Shown here: positions 17,310 through 24,998 of the stretch, piece after piece
Position numbering within the stretch: position 1 is the first letter of the stretch
Layout: every line of letters starts with the position of its first letter
Source of the DNA: Prado023 sp963774745
GTDB lineage: Bacteria > Actinomycetota > Actinomycetes > S36-B12 > CAIYMF01
Direction of reading: 5' to 3'
DNA length: 64,000 nucleotides
NCBI GenBank assembly: GCA_963774745.1
Contig: CAVZGE010000003.1
Span: 186,001 to 250,000, forward strand
Made by a program: the position numbers and the translations under genes
The notes under the pieces: model-generated
The model's input: only the letters and a program-made list of their open reading frames with translations
Databases searched by the model: none
Told to the model about the DNA's origin: nothing

Positions 17310-18050
17310 ATGACGAACCTCGAGCTGCTGCCTGCCGTCGATGTCCGCGACGGGACCGCCGTGCGCCTGGTCCAGGGTGAGTCCGGGACCGAGACCTCCT
17401 ACGGCTCGCCCCTGGATGCCGCCCTGGACTTCCAGTCCCAGGGCGCGGAATGGATCCACCTCGTCGACCTCGACGCTGCCTTCGGGACTGGCTCCAACCG
17501 GGAGCTCCTCGCGGAGGTGATCGGCCGGCTCGACGTCCAGGTCGAGCTCTCCGGGGGCATCCGAGACGACGAGTCCCTGACCGCCGCCCTGGCGACCGGA
17601 TGCCGCCGGGTCAACCTCGGCACGGCGGCCCTGGAGGATCCGGACTGGACCCGCCGGGTGATCGGTGAGCACGGCGACCGGGTGGCGGTCGGGCTGGACG
17701 TGCGCGGCACGACGCTTGCCGCCCGGGGCTGGACGAAGGAGGGCGGCGACCTCTGGGAGACCCTGGCCCGCCTCGACGCCGACGGCTGCACCCGCTACGT
17801 GGTCACCGACGTGACCAAGGACGGCACCCTGCGAGGGCCGAACCTGGAGCTGCTGGCCGACGTCTGTGCGCGCACCGACCGGCCGGTGGTCGCCAGCGGC
17901 GGGGTCGCGCGCCTGGAGGACCTCCACCGGCTGGCCGAGCTCGTGGAGCAGGGCGTCGAGGGCGCCATCGTGGGCAAGGCGCTCTACGCGGGGGCCTTCA
18001 CCCTTGCCGAGGCCCTGGCCGCCGTGGCCCCGCGCCGGGACTTCCTGTAG
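17310..18050 (+). CDS. priA: Bifunctional HisA/TrpF isomerase PriA
   Basis: A (beta-alpha)8 barrel of 246 residues that isomerises ProFAR (histidine pathway) and, in actinobacteria, phosphoribosylanthranilate (tryptophan pathway). The general acid/base pair is D11 and D171 (in VTKDGT). R19 is in place, and ARGW supplies R139 and W141, which line up with the R19, R143 and W145 that reshape the active site of M. tuberculosis PriA. That signature, with no trpF among the trp genes here, favours PriA over a plain HisA. Absence of trpF elsewhere in the genome cannot be tested. It has its own leaderless promoter. Confidence 0.92.
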   Translation: MTNLELLPAVDVRDGTAVRLVQGESGTETSYGSPLDAALDFQSQGAEWIHLVDLDAAFGTGSNRELLAEVIGRLDVQVELSGGIRDDESLTAALATGCRRVNLGTAALEDPDWTRRVIGEHGDRVAVGLDVRGTTLAARGWTKEGGDLWETLARLDADGCTRYVVTDVTKDGTLRGPNLELLADVCARTDRPVVASGGVARLEDLHRLAELVEQGVEGAIVGKALYAGAFTLAEALAAVAPRRDFL

Positions 18051-18055
18051 GCATC

Positions 18056-18472
18056 ATGCCGGTCGAGCGGTTCTCCAGCGGGGGCATCTACGAGGACGAG
18101 GTCGGCTACAGCCGGGTCGTGGTGGCCTCCGGCTACGGCGGGCACACCGGCTGGACCGCGGGGACGACGGCGATGGTCAACGGGCTGGTGGTCCACCCCG
18201 GCGATGCCCAGGCCCAGGCTGCTGTCGCCTTCCAGGCGGCGCTGTTCGCCCTCGAGCGTGCGGGGTTCAGCCGCGCCGACACGGTCTCGACCCGGATGTA
18301 CGTCGTCGACCTGGCTGCCCATGCCGACGCGGTCGGGCGGGCGCATGCCGAGATCTTCGCGGGCATCCGACCGGCGGCAACCATGGTCGGGGTGACTGCG
18401 CTGGTCGATCCGCAGATGCTGGTCGAGGTCGAGCTGGTGGCGTGGCGGCCGGAGGATGATCCGGCGGCCTGA
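18056..18472 (+). CDS. RidA (YjgF/YER057c) family protein
   Basis: A 138-residue RidA-like protein. Family members hydrolyse reactive enamines and imines released by PLP enzymes. Visible are GYSRVVVASG near the start, SAGTT-like WTAGTT, and the conserved arginine in RPAATMVGV. It lies 5 nt after priA and reads as part of the same unit. This subgroup differs from classical RidA in the N-terminal half, so the exact activity is uncertain. Confidence 0.85.
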   Translation: MPVERFSSGGIYEDEVGYSRVVVASGYGGHTGWTAGTTAMVNGLVVHPGDAQAQAAVAFQAALFALERAGFSRADTVSTRMYVVDLAAHADAVGRAHAEIFAGIRPAATMVGVTALVDPQMLVEVELVAWRPEDDPAA

Positions 18473-18495
18473 GATCGGCGGTGCCGGGCACGTTG

Positions 18496-18507
18496 AACCG
18501 ATCGGTT
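18496..18507. promoter_or_regulatory. 12-bp perfect palindrome, TetR-type operator candidate
   Basis: AACCGATCGGTT is a perfect 12-bp palindrome 43 nt before the start of the holin-like gene and about 20 nt upstream of a possible TAGCGC -10 box. Palindromes of this form are typical TetR-family operators. No regulator gene is adjacent. Confidence 0.4.
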
Positions 18508-18550
18508 GCACCGTCTGTGACAGAGTAGCGCTGCACTAGGGAGGAACTCG

Positions 18551-19486
18551 ATGCAGGATGAGGCGCCCACGGGGCAGTCGCAGGAACCGGAGGAGGACAC
18601 CGGACCCGAGGCCACATGGTGGCCCTGGCCGGAGACCCAGGACGACGATGCCGTCGGCCCCCGTGACGGGGCACCCGGCGGGGATGAGACCCTGACCCTC
18701 CCGGTCGAGACGCCGGTCGTCGCGCCGCCGGACCGCCCGGACCAGGTGGCTGCGGACGCGCCGGACCAGACTGCGGCCCCCGAGCCCGCCGCGGAGCCGA
18801 CCGCCGAGCCCGCCGCGGAGCCCGAGCCCGAGCCCGCTGCCGCGCCCGAGCCCGCCGGTCTGCCAATCGCGGACCTGGCCCCGACTCCCGCGCTCGTCCT
18901 GGCCAGCGCGCCCGGCGCCTGGGCTGAGATCGAGCCACCACCGTCCGCGCCGCTGGCGGCCACGGGGACGCCGGCCCCGGCGAACGAGGCCATCCCCGCC
19001 GTCGAGCCTGCGGCCGGCACCGGGCCGATCGGCAGCATCCCAGCCGCGCAGGCCCGGGCGGTGTGGTCCCGGCTCCAGGCGTCGAACTGGCGGTTGTTCC
19101 TCATCCGCTTCCTCAGCGCCGGGCTGGCGGTGGTGGCCACGGTGGTGGTCGTCCCGGGGTTGGCCTTCGCGGGATGGCGCTGGGGCGACTTCACCCGGAT
19201 CGCGATCATCTTCGGCGTGCTGAACGCCACCGTGAAGCCCCTGCTCCAGTTCCTGGTCCTGCGGTTCATCTTCAGCACCTACGGCATCGTGGTCGTCATC
19301 ATCAACACGCTGCTCCTGGTCCTGCTCGCGGCCATCCTGGACGGCACCTTCGAGGCCGCCAGGCCGCTGTCGGTCCTGTTCGGCGGCCTGGTGGTCGGCG
19401 TCCTGGGGCTGATCCTCGAGACCCTGCTGGGGGCCACCCCGCCCACCCTCGACCGGGACTACAAGGAGAGGAACGGCCTGTCGTGA
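18551..19486 (+). CDS. Phage holin superfamily IV-like membrane protein with acidic Pro/Ala-rich N-terminus
   Basis: A 311-residue protein in two parts. Residues 1-175 are hydrophilic, acidic and rich in Ala, Pro and Glu, including a run of short PA-E repeats, and are probably disordered. Residues 180-295 hold four hydrophobic helices with the pattern RFLSAGLA, FGVLNATVKPLL and a final GLVVGVLGL, matching the PF04020 'phage holin family 4' domain. Despite the name, such proteins are chromosomal in actinobacteria and not tied to a prophage. GGAGGA precedes the ATG. Its stop overlaps the next start (GTGA), so it is coupled to the UbiB-like kinase. Confidence 0.8.
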   Translation: MQDEAPTGQSQEPEEDTGPEATWWPWPETQDDDAVGPRDGAPGGDETLTLPVETPVVAPPDRPDQVAADAPDQTAAPEPAAEPTAEPAAEPEPEPAAAPEPAGLPIADLAPTPALVLASAPGAWAEIEPPPSAPLAATGTPAPANEAIPAVEPAAGTGPIGSIPAAQARAVWSRLQASNWRLFLIRFLSAGLAVVATVVVVPGLAFAGWRWGDFTRIAIIFGVLNATVKPLLQFLVLRFIFSTYGIVVVIINTLLLVLLAAILDGTFEAARPLSVLFGGLVVGVLGLILETLLGATPPTLDRDYKERNGLS

Positions 19487-21183
19487 GCGGCTTGGACAGC
19501 ATCAGCGAGAACCTGCGCCTGCAGCAGATCTACTCCGCGCTGATCGGCTTCGCGGCCGAGTCGGTGGTCGACAACAGCCTGCTGGGAGCGTCCCGGCGGC
19601 GGATGCAGCGCTGGGTGTACCAGCTGCCCGAGCCGATCCCGGAGCTGTCCGCGGCGACCCGGACCCGGATCCTGCTCGAGGACCTCGGGCCGACGTACGT
19701 CAAGATGGGCCAGATCGTGTCCAGCCAGGTCAACGTCCTGCCCGACGAGTGGAAGGTGGAGCTCGACCGGCTCCAGAACGAGGTCCCCACCTTCCCGTTC
19801 GAGACCGCGCGCGAGCTGGTCGAGGCCGAGCTCGGCGCCCCCCTCGAGCAGCTGTACGCCGAGTTCTCCCCGACGCCCCTGGCGGCTGCGTCCCTGGCCC
19901 AGGTGCACCGTGCCCGGCTGCACGACGGGCGTGAGGTCGTGGTCAAGATCCAGCGACCGGGACTCGACCAGCAGGTCAACGCCGACCTGGGGATCACCCG
20001 GACCCTCGGCCGTGCGATGGAGGCCCGCAGCACGTGGGCCCGCGAGGTGGGCATCCGCGGGATGCTCGACGAGTTCAGCACCAACCTGGTGGAGGAGCTG
20101 GACTACTACGCCGAGGCCTACAACATGTCCCGGCTGGCCGCGAACATGGCCGAGCTGCCCGGGGTGCACGTCCCGGACCTGCACCGGGACCTCTCCAGCA
20201 TGCGGGTCCTGACCCAGGAGTTCATCTCCGGGGTGAAGATCTCCAACGTCGCAGCCATCGACGCCGCCGGCCTGGACCGCGCGGTGATCGGTGAGAACGC
20301 CCTGCGCGCGGCGATCAAGATGATGCTCATCGACGGCTTCTTCCACGCCGATCCGCACCCGGGGAACCTGATCGTGAACCTCGAGTCCGGGGTCGTCACG
20401 TTCCTCGACTCCGGCATGGTGGGCGAGCTGTCGGTGACCCAGCGGGTGAACATGATCGTGCTGCTGTGGACCGTCGTGCAGGGCGACATGACGGCCATGG
20501 GCCAGCAGCTGCGTGCCCTGAGCCAGCCGTTCCGTCCCGTCGATGACGCCGCCTTCGTGCGCGCGTTCGAGCGCAAGATGGCCCGCTACGGCAAGGGCTC
20601 GGGCGCAGACTTCCGCGACGTGCTCAACGCCGGCATGGACGTCCTGCGCGACAACGGGCTGCGGCTGGACCCGGCCCTGACCCTCGGGATGAAGGCCATG
20701 ACCCAGGCCTCGGCGTTCTTCGCGCCGTTGGCCCCGCCCGACCGACCGTTCACGGCGGCCGCAGTCGAGGTCGTGCTGGATCAGGCCCAGGCGCCGTCCA
20801 CGGAGGTCATGGTCAAGGAGATGGTGCGCAAGGAGGCCACGAAGCTGGCCGGCCAGGCCGCGCACGCGGCACCGGAGTACCTGCGCAGCCTGGTCTCGTG
20901 GAACAACCAGCTCAAGAAGGGCAAGCTCACGGTGTCGGTGGACACCTCGTCGCTGGACAGCCAGATGGGCCAGTTCCGCCAGATCGCGTCCATGATGATG
21001 ATCGCGCTGCTCGTGTCCGGCGGGATCATCGGGTCGGCCATCGCCGCGAGCGCACTGGAGGGCTCGGGCAGCAAGATGGAGGAGTACGCCCAGTGGGGCT
21101 TCTTCGCGTCGCTCATCCTCGGGGCGGTGCTCGTCGTCATCTACACGGTGCGGCTGTTCCGTGGCGGAGGCGATCGGCACTGA
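19483..21183 (+). CDS. ABC1/UbiB atypical kinase-like membrane protein
   Basis: A 566-residue member of the ABC1/UbiB/COQ8 family, proteins with a kinase-like fold linked to quinone or lipid metabolism. In order: KMGQIVSSQ, the KxGQ motif of the family; AAASLAQVHRA in place of the usual P-loop; VVKIQRPG; FFHADPHPGNL as the catalytic loop; and FLDSGMVG as the metal-binding motif. Two hydrophobic helices near the C-terminus (about 505-525 and 535-555) should anchor it in the membrane. GTG overlaps the holin-like stop by 4 nt, with AAGGAGAGG upstream. It sits inside the his cluster without an obvious role there. Confidence 0.88.
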   Translation: MSGLDSISENLRLQQIYSALIGFAAESVVDNSLLGASRRRMQRWVYQLPEPIPELSAATRTRILLEDLGPTYVKMGQIVSSQVNVLPDEWKVELDRLQNEVPTFPFETARELVEAELGAPLEQLYAEFSPTPLAAASLAQVHRARLHDGREVVVKIQRPGLDQQVNADLGITRTLGRAMEARSTWAREVGIRGMLDEFSTNLVEELDYYAEAYNMSRLAANMAELPGVHVPDLHRDLSSMRVLTQEFISGVKISNVAAIDAAGLDRAVIGENALRAAIKMMLIDGFFHADPHPGNLIVNLESGVVTFLDSGMVGELSVTQRVNMIVLLWTVVQGDMTAMGQQLRALSQPFRPVDDAAFVRAFERKMARYGKGSGADFRDVLNAGMDVLRDNGLRLDPALTLGMKAMTQASAFFAPLAPPDRPFTAAAVEVVLDQAQAPSTEVMVKEMVRKEATKLAGQAAHAAPEYLRSLVSWNNQLKKGKLTVSVDTSSLDSQMGQFRQIASMMMIALLVSGGIIGSAIAASALEGSGSKMEEYAQWGFFASLILGAVLVVIYTVRLFRGGGDRH

Positions 21184-21245
21184 GCTGCGCGGTCGCTGCG
21201 TCCATGGGCGCACGGCACCATCCGGTCGTGGGTGTGGGCGCCGAT

Positions 21246-21251
21246 TAGGCT
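21246..21251 (+). promoter_or_regulatory. -10 box of leaderless hisF transcript (TAGGCT)
   Basis: TAGGCT ends 6 nt before the hisF ATG. No Shine-Dalgarno sequence lies between them. Confidence 0.55.
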
Positions 21252-21257
21252 GGGCCC

Positions 21258-22046
21258 ATGTCCGTGGCCGTGCGCGTCATCCCCTGCCTGGACGTGGATG
21301 CCGGGCGGGTGGTCAAGGGCGTGAACTTCGTCGACCTGCGTGACGCCGGTGACCCCGTCGCCCTTGCTGCCGCGTACGGGGCCGCGGGGGCCGACGAGCT
21401 GACGTTCCTGGACATCACGGCCTCCTCGGGCGACCGGCAGACGACCTACGAGGTCGTCCGGCGAACCGCGGAGCAGGTGTTCATCCCCCTGACCGTCGGT
21501 GGTGGGGTCCGGGCGGTGGCTGACTTCGACGCCCTCCTTCGCGCGGGGGCCGACAAGTGCGGGGTGAACACCGCGGCCATCGCCCGCCCCGAGCTGCTCG
21601 CCGAGGCCGCCGACCGGTTCGGCGCCCAGTGCGTCGTGCTCTCCGTCGACGCCCGCCGCTGCGGACCCGGCACGACGGCCCCCGACGTGCGCACCGATTC
21701 CGGGTTCGAGGTGACCACGCACGGCGGCCGCCGCTCGACCGGGATCGACGCGATCGCCTGGGCCGTGCGCGCCGCCGAGCTGGGTGCGGGGGAGATCCTG
21801 CTGAACTCGATGGACGCCGACGGGACGAAGTCCGGCTACGACCTGGAGCTGATCCGCCTGGTGCGCGCCGAGGTCCGGGTCCCGGTGATCGCCAGCGGGG
21901 GAGCGGGCCACCTCGAGGACTTCGCCCCGGCCGTCGATGCGGGAGCTGACGCCGTGCTGGCGGCCAGCGTGTTCCACTTCGGCGAGCTGACCATCGGTCA
22001 GGTCAAGGCCGCCCTGGTCGCAGCCGGGCACACGGTGCGGCTCTGA
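21258..22046 (+). CDS. hisF: Imidazole glycerol phosphate synthase, cyclase subunit
   Basis: A (beta-alpha)8 barrel of 262 residues that uses ammonia from HisH to make imidazole glycerol phosphate and AICAR. The first catalytic Asp is in VIPCLDV near residue 12; the second is in LSVDARR. Phosphate-binding loops are LTVGGGV and VIASGGAGH. An insertion after the second Asp (the CGPGTTAPDVRTDS region) is longer than in short HisF proteins. It begins a second his transcript with hisI and trpE behind it. Confidence 0.97.
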   Translation: MSVAVRVIPCLDVDAGRVVKGVNFVDLRDAGDPVALAAAYGAAGADELTFLDITASSGDRQTTYEVVRRTAEQVFIPLTVGGGVRAVADFDALLRAGADKCGVNTAAIARPELLAEAADRFGAQCVVLSVDARRCGPGTTAPDVRTDSGFEVTTHGGRRSTGIDAIAWAVRAAELGAGEILLNSMDADGTKSGYDLELIRLVRAEVRVPVIASGGAGHLEDFAPAVDAGADAVLAASVFHFGELTIGQVKAALVAAGHTVRL

Positions 22047-22085
22047 GCCCCGTCGCGACATGTCCGGGTGCGCCCCGGCGTGGGC

Positions 22086-22091
22086 CAGAAT
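22086..22091 (+). promoter_or_regulatory. Possible -10 box of leaderless hisI transcript (CAGAAT)
   Basis: CAGAAT ends 6 nt before the GTG at 22098, the same geometry as the TANNNT boxes but with a C at the first position. Confidence 0.4.
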
Positions 22092-22097
22092 GTCCCC

Positions 22098-22463
22098 GTG
22101 GACTTCATCGACAGTGAGCTCGCCCCCGACCTCGCGGGCCGCCTGCGCCCGGCTGGGACAGCCCCCGACGGGCGGCCGCTGATCACGGCCGTGGCCCAGG
22201 ACGCCGCCACCGGCCGGGTCCTGATGGTGGCCTGGATGGATGCCAACGCCCTCGCGCAGACCCTGGCGACCCGGGTGGCCACCTACTACTCGCGCTCCCG
22301 GCAGGAGCTGTGGGTCAAGGGTGCGACCTCAGGCAATACCCAGCATGTGCTCGGCGTGCAGCTCGACTGCGACGGGGACGCCGTCCTGCTGCGGGTGCAC
22401 CCGGCGGGGCCCGCGTGCCACAGCGGCCTGGAGTCCTGCTTCGACACCCTGGAGATCGCATGA
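22098..22463 (+). CDS. hisI: Phosphoribosyl-AMP cyclohydrolase
   Basis: Zn enzyme of the histidine pathway that opens the adenine ring of PR-AMP. A monofunctional HisI of 121 residues without the HisE pyrophosphohydrolase domain. Motifs: VLMVAWMDANAL, SRSRQELWVKGATSGNTQ (in two adjoining parts), the metal ligands in DCDGDA, and the cysteines of CHSGLESC. GTG at 22098 is chosen because of the CAGAAT box and because the family starts near the LRPAG segment. Its stop overlaps the trpE ATG (ATGA). Confidence 0.95.
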   Translation: MDFIDSELAPDLAGRLRPAGTAPDGRPLITAVAQDAATGRVLMVAWMDANALAQTLATRVATYYSRSRQELWVKGATSGNTQHVLGVQLDCDGDAVLLRVHPAGPACHSGLESCFDTLEIA

Positions 22464-24031
22464 CCGCTGCCACGCCCGACCTCGACGGGTTCCGCGAGCT
22501 CGCCCGATCCCGACGGGTGATCCCGGTCGTCCGCCGTCTGCTGGCCGACGGGGACACACCCGTGGGCCTCTACCGCAAGCTGGCCGGCGAACGACCCGGG
22601 ACGTTCCTCCTCGAATCCGCCGAGCACGGGCGGGTCTGGTCGCGCTACTCGTTCATCGGCGTGCAGGCCGCCGCGATGCTCTCCGAGGTCGACGGCCAGG
22701 CGACCTGGCGCGGCCGGGCGCCCGTCGGGGTGCCCACCACGGGCAACCCGCTGGAGGCGATGCGCGACACCCTGGCGCTGCTGCACACCGATGCGCCGGA
22801 CGCCGATGGCCTGCCGCCGTTGACCGGTGGCCTGGTGGGGATGATCGGCTACGACGCGGTCCGGCGCTGGGAGCGGCTGCCGGATGCCAACCCCGACGAG
22901 CTCGGGCTTCCCGAGGTCGCGATGCTGCTCGCGATCGACCTGGCCGTCCTCGACCACTGGGACGGGACGGTGCTGCTGATCGCCAATGCGGTCAACTATG
23001 ACGCGACCGACGAACGGGTGGCCGAGGCCTGGGCCGATGCTGTGGCCCGCCTCGATGCGATGGAGGCCGCACTGGCAGCGCCCAGCCCCGCGTCGGCGGT
23101 GTCGCTCGACGCGGTCGCGGACCCGCCCCGGGTGGTGCCGCGCACCTCGCCGGAGGTCTACATGGCCGGGGTGGAGGCGGCCAAGGAGCACATCCGTGCC
23201 GGCGATGCGTTCCAGGTCGTGCTGTCCCAGCGCTTCGATCGGCCCACGACGGCCAGTGCCCTGGACATCTACCGGATGCTGCGGGTCAACAACCCGAGCC
23301 CGTACATGTACCTGTTCCGCTTCCCGGAGCCAGGATCCGGCGGCGACCTGGGCGAGCGGGTCGCCTTCGACGTCGTGGGGTCCAGCCCCGAGGCCCTGGT
23401 GAAGCTCACAGCCGGGCACGCGATGCTGCACCCGATCGCCGGCACCCGGCCGCGCGGCGCGACCCCGGAGGACGACGCCGCCCTGGCAGAGGAGCTGCTC
23501 GCCGACGAGAAGGAGCGCGCCGAGCACCTCATGCTGGTCGACCTCGGCCGCAACGACCTGGGCCGGGTGTGCGCCCCGGGCAGCGTCGAGGTCGTGGACT
23601 TCATGTCGATCGAGAAGTACTCCCACGTCATGCACATCGTGTCCACGGTGACCGGCCGGCTGGCCGAGGGTGCCAGCGCCTACGACCTGCTCGCCGCCAC
23701 CTTCCCGGCCGGCACCCTCTCCGGGGCCCCGAAGCCCAGCGCGATGGCCATCATCGACGACCTCGAGCCGGCGCGGCGCGGGCTCTACGGCGGTGCGGTC
23801 GGGTACCTGGACTTCGCGGGCAACATGGACGCGGCCATCGCGATCCGGACCGCGGTCCTGCGCGCCGGGATCGCCCATGTGCAGGCCGGCGCCGGCCTGG
23901 TGGCCGACTCGGTCCCGCAGACCGAGCACGACGAGTGCCGCAACAAGGCGGCGGCCGTGCTCGCCGCGATCACGATGGCCGAGGGGTTGCGCCCTGCGGG
24001 TGCATCGGATGCCACAATGACCCATCACTGA
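22460..24031 (+). CDS. trpE: Anthranilate synthase component I
   Basis: Commits chorismate to tryptophan by making anthranilate with ammonia from TrpG. The 523 residues show the tryptophan-binding LLES motif (51-54) for feedback inhibition, the chorismate-binding stretch ending PIAGTRPRG, VDLGRNDLGRV, and GTLSGAPK. trpG and trpD are not in the window. It is coupled to hisI by an ATGA overlap, so there is no room for a trp leader peptide and attenuation at this site is unlikely. Confidence 0.96.
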   Translation: MTAATPDLDGFRELARSRRVIPVVRRLLADGDTPVGLYRKLAGERPGTFLLESAEHGRVWSRYSFIGVQAAAMLSEVDGQATWRGRAPVGVPTTGNPLEAMRDTLALLHTDAPDADGLPPLTGGLVGMIGYDAVRRWERLPDANPDELGLPEVAMLLAIDLAVLDHWDGTVLLIANAVNYDATDERVAEAWADAVARLDAMEAALAAPSPASAVSLDAVADPPRVVPRTSPEVYMAGVEAAKEHIRAGDAFQVVLSQRFDRPTTASALDIYRMLRVNNPSPYMYLFRFPEPGSGGDLGERVAFDVVGSSPEALVKLTAGHAMLHPIAGTRPRGATPEDDAALAEELLADEKERAEHLMLVDLGRNDLGRVCAPGSVEVVDFMSIEKYSHVMHIVSTVTGRLAEGASAYDLLAATFPAGTLSGAPKPSAMAIIDDLEPARRGLYGGAVGYLDFAGNMDAAIAIRTAVLRAGIAHVQAGAGLVADSVPQTEHDECRNKAAAVLAAITMAEGLRPAGASDATMTHH

Positions 24032-24046
24032 CCAGCGAGGAGTGTC

Positions 24047-24250
24047 ATGAGCACCGAGCACGACAACCATGGGCGGACACCGGCCAACTGGACGGGCGCG
24101 ACCATCATCACGATCGCCTTCATCGTCGGCACCCTGGGTGTGGTGATCGCCCAGCCGCTCGTGTTCTGGGTCGGCGTGCTGCTGATCCCCGTCGGCCTGG
24201 TCGTCTGGAAGGTGATGGCCGGGATGGAGTCGAGCTCGGACGCCGGCTGA
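24047..24250 (+). CDS. HGxxPAAW-family small membrane protein
   Basis: A 67-residue protein with the N-terminal signature HGRTPANWTG and two hydrophobic helices (about 17-36 and 40-58). This actinobacterial family is regularly found between trpE and trpC; its function is unknown. GAGGAG lies 4 nt before the ATG. Its place beside trpE, 15 nt downstream, suggests co-transcription with the his/trp genes. Confidence 0.85.
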   Translation: MSTEHDNHGRTPANWTGATIITIAFIVGTLGVVIAQPLVFWVGVLLIPVGLVVWKVMAGMESSSDAG

Positions 24251-24253
24251 CCC

Positions 24254-24279
24254 GATCCGAACAGTCCGTCGGTCGGATC
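24254..24279. repeat. Inverted repeat before the response-regulator gene
   Basis: GATCCGA and TCGGATC form a 7-bp stem around a 12-nt loop, just after the HGxxPAAW stop and 29 nt before the response-regulator ATG. There is no U tract. It could be a weak terminator or an autoregulatory site for the downstream OmpR-type regulator. Confidence 0.35.
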
Positions 24280-24308
24280 CGTACTGACCCCATGGAGGAT
24301 GGGCGACC

Positions 24309-24998
24309 ATGAGTGTCGAGAACCGCGGGCTGGTGCTCGTCGCTGAGGACGAGAAGCCCATCGCCGACCTGATCGGGATGTACCTGCGCCGCGACGGCTT
24401 CGGCGTGCACGCGGTCGCGACCGGTCCAGAGGCCCTGGCGGCCGCCCGGAGGCTGCACCCTGTCGCCCTGATCCTCGACGTCGGGCTCCCGGGCATCGAC
24501 GGCACCGAGGTCTGCCGGACGCTGCGCGCGGAGGGCGACCCCGTGCCGATCCTGTTCTGCACGGCCCGCGATGACGAGATCGACCGCGTGCTCGGCCTGG
24601 AGATGGGCGGCGATGACTACATCACCAAGCCGTTCAGCCCACGGGAGGTGGTGGCGCGGGTCAAGGCGGTGCTTCGGCGCACCGGGGGGCCCATCGACGC
24701 CGAGGACCGGTCGCTGGTCCTCGGCGCGGTCGAGCTCAACCGCGCACGCCACCGGGTGACCGTGTCCGGTGCCCCGATCGACCTGACCGCCACCGAGTTC
24801 GACCTGCTGGCCTACCTGATGGCCCGCCCCGGGCGGGTCGTGACCCGTGACCAGCTGCTGTCGGCGGTCTGGGGCTACGCGGCGGCCGCCGGCACCCGCA
24901 CGGTGGACGTGCATGTCGCCCAGGTCCGGGCCAAGCTCGGCGAGGCGAGCCCGATCCGCACGGTCCGCGGCGTGGGGTACAGCGCGGACGAGGGATGA
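24309..24998 (+). CDS. OmpR-family response regulator
   Basis: A 229-residue two-component regulator. The receiver domain (about 7-120) has the acidic pair in VAEDE, phospho-acceptor D57 in LILDVGLPG, the switch Thr in FCTARDD and the Lys in ITKPFSP. The winged-helix DNA-binding domain (about 130-228) contains LTATEFDLLAYL and VRGVGY. GGAGG precedes the ATG. The histidine kinase start overlaps its stop by 4 nt (ATGA). The signal and targets are unknown. It sits inside the trp cluster, which is unusual enough to note. Confidence 0.95.
   Translation: MSVENRGLVLVAEDEKPIADLIGMYLRRDGFGVHAVATGPEALAAARRLHPVALILDVGLPGIDGTEVCRTLRAEGDPVPILFCTARDDEIDRVLGLEMGGDDYITKPFSPREVVARVKAVLRRTGGPIDAEDRSLVLGAVELNRARHRVTVSGAPIDLTATEFDLLAYLMARPGRVVTRDQLLSAVWGYAAAAGTRTVDVHVAQVRAKLGEASPIRTVRGVGYSADEG

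Noticed and set aside
18551..19486. Prophage remnant suggested by the 'phage holin' domain
   Set aside because: No other phage gene is near, and this domain family is chromosomal in many actinobacteria.
22098..22460. A trp attenuator or leader peptide before trpE
   Set aside because: trpE overlaps hisI, leaving no leader; no run of Trp codons is seen.
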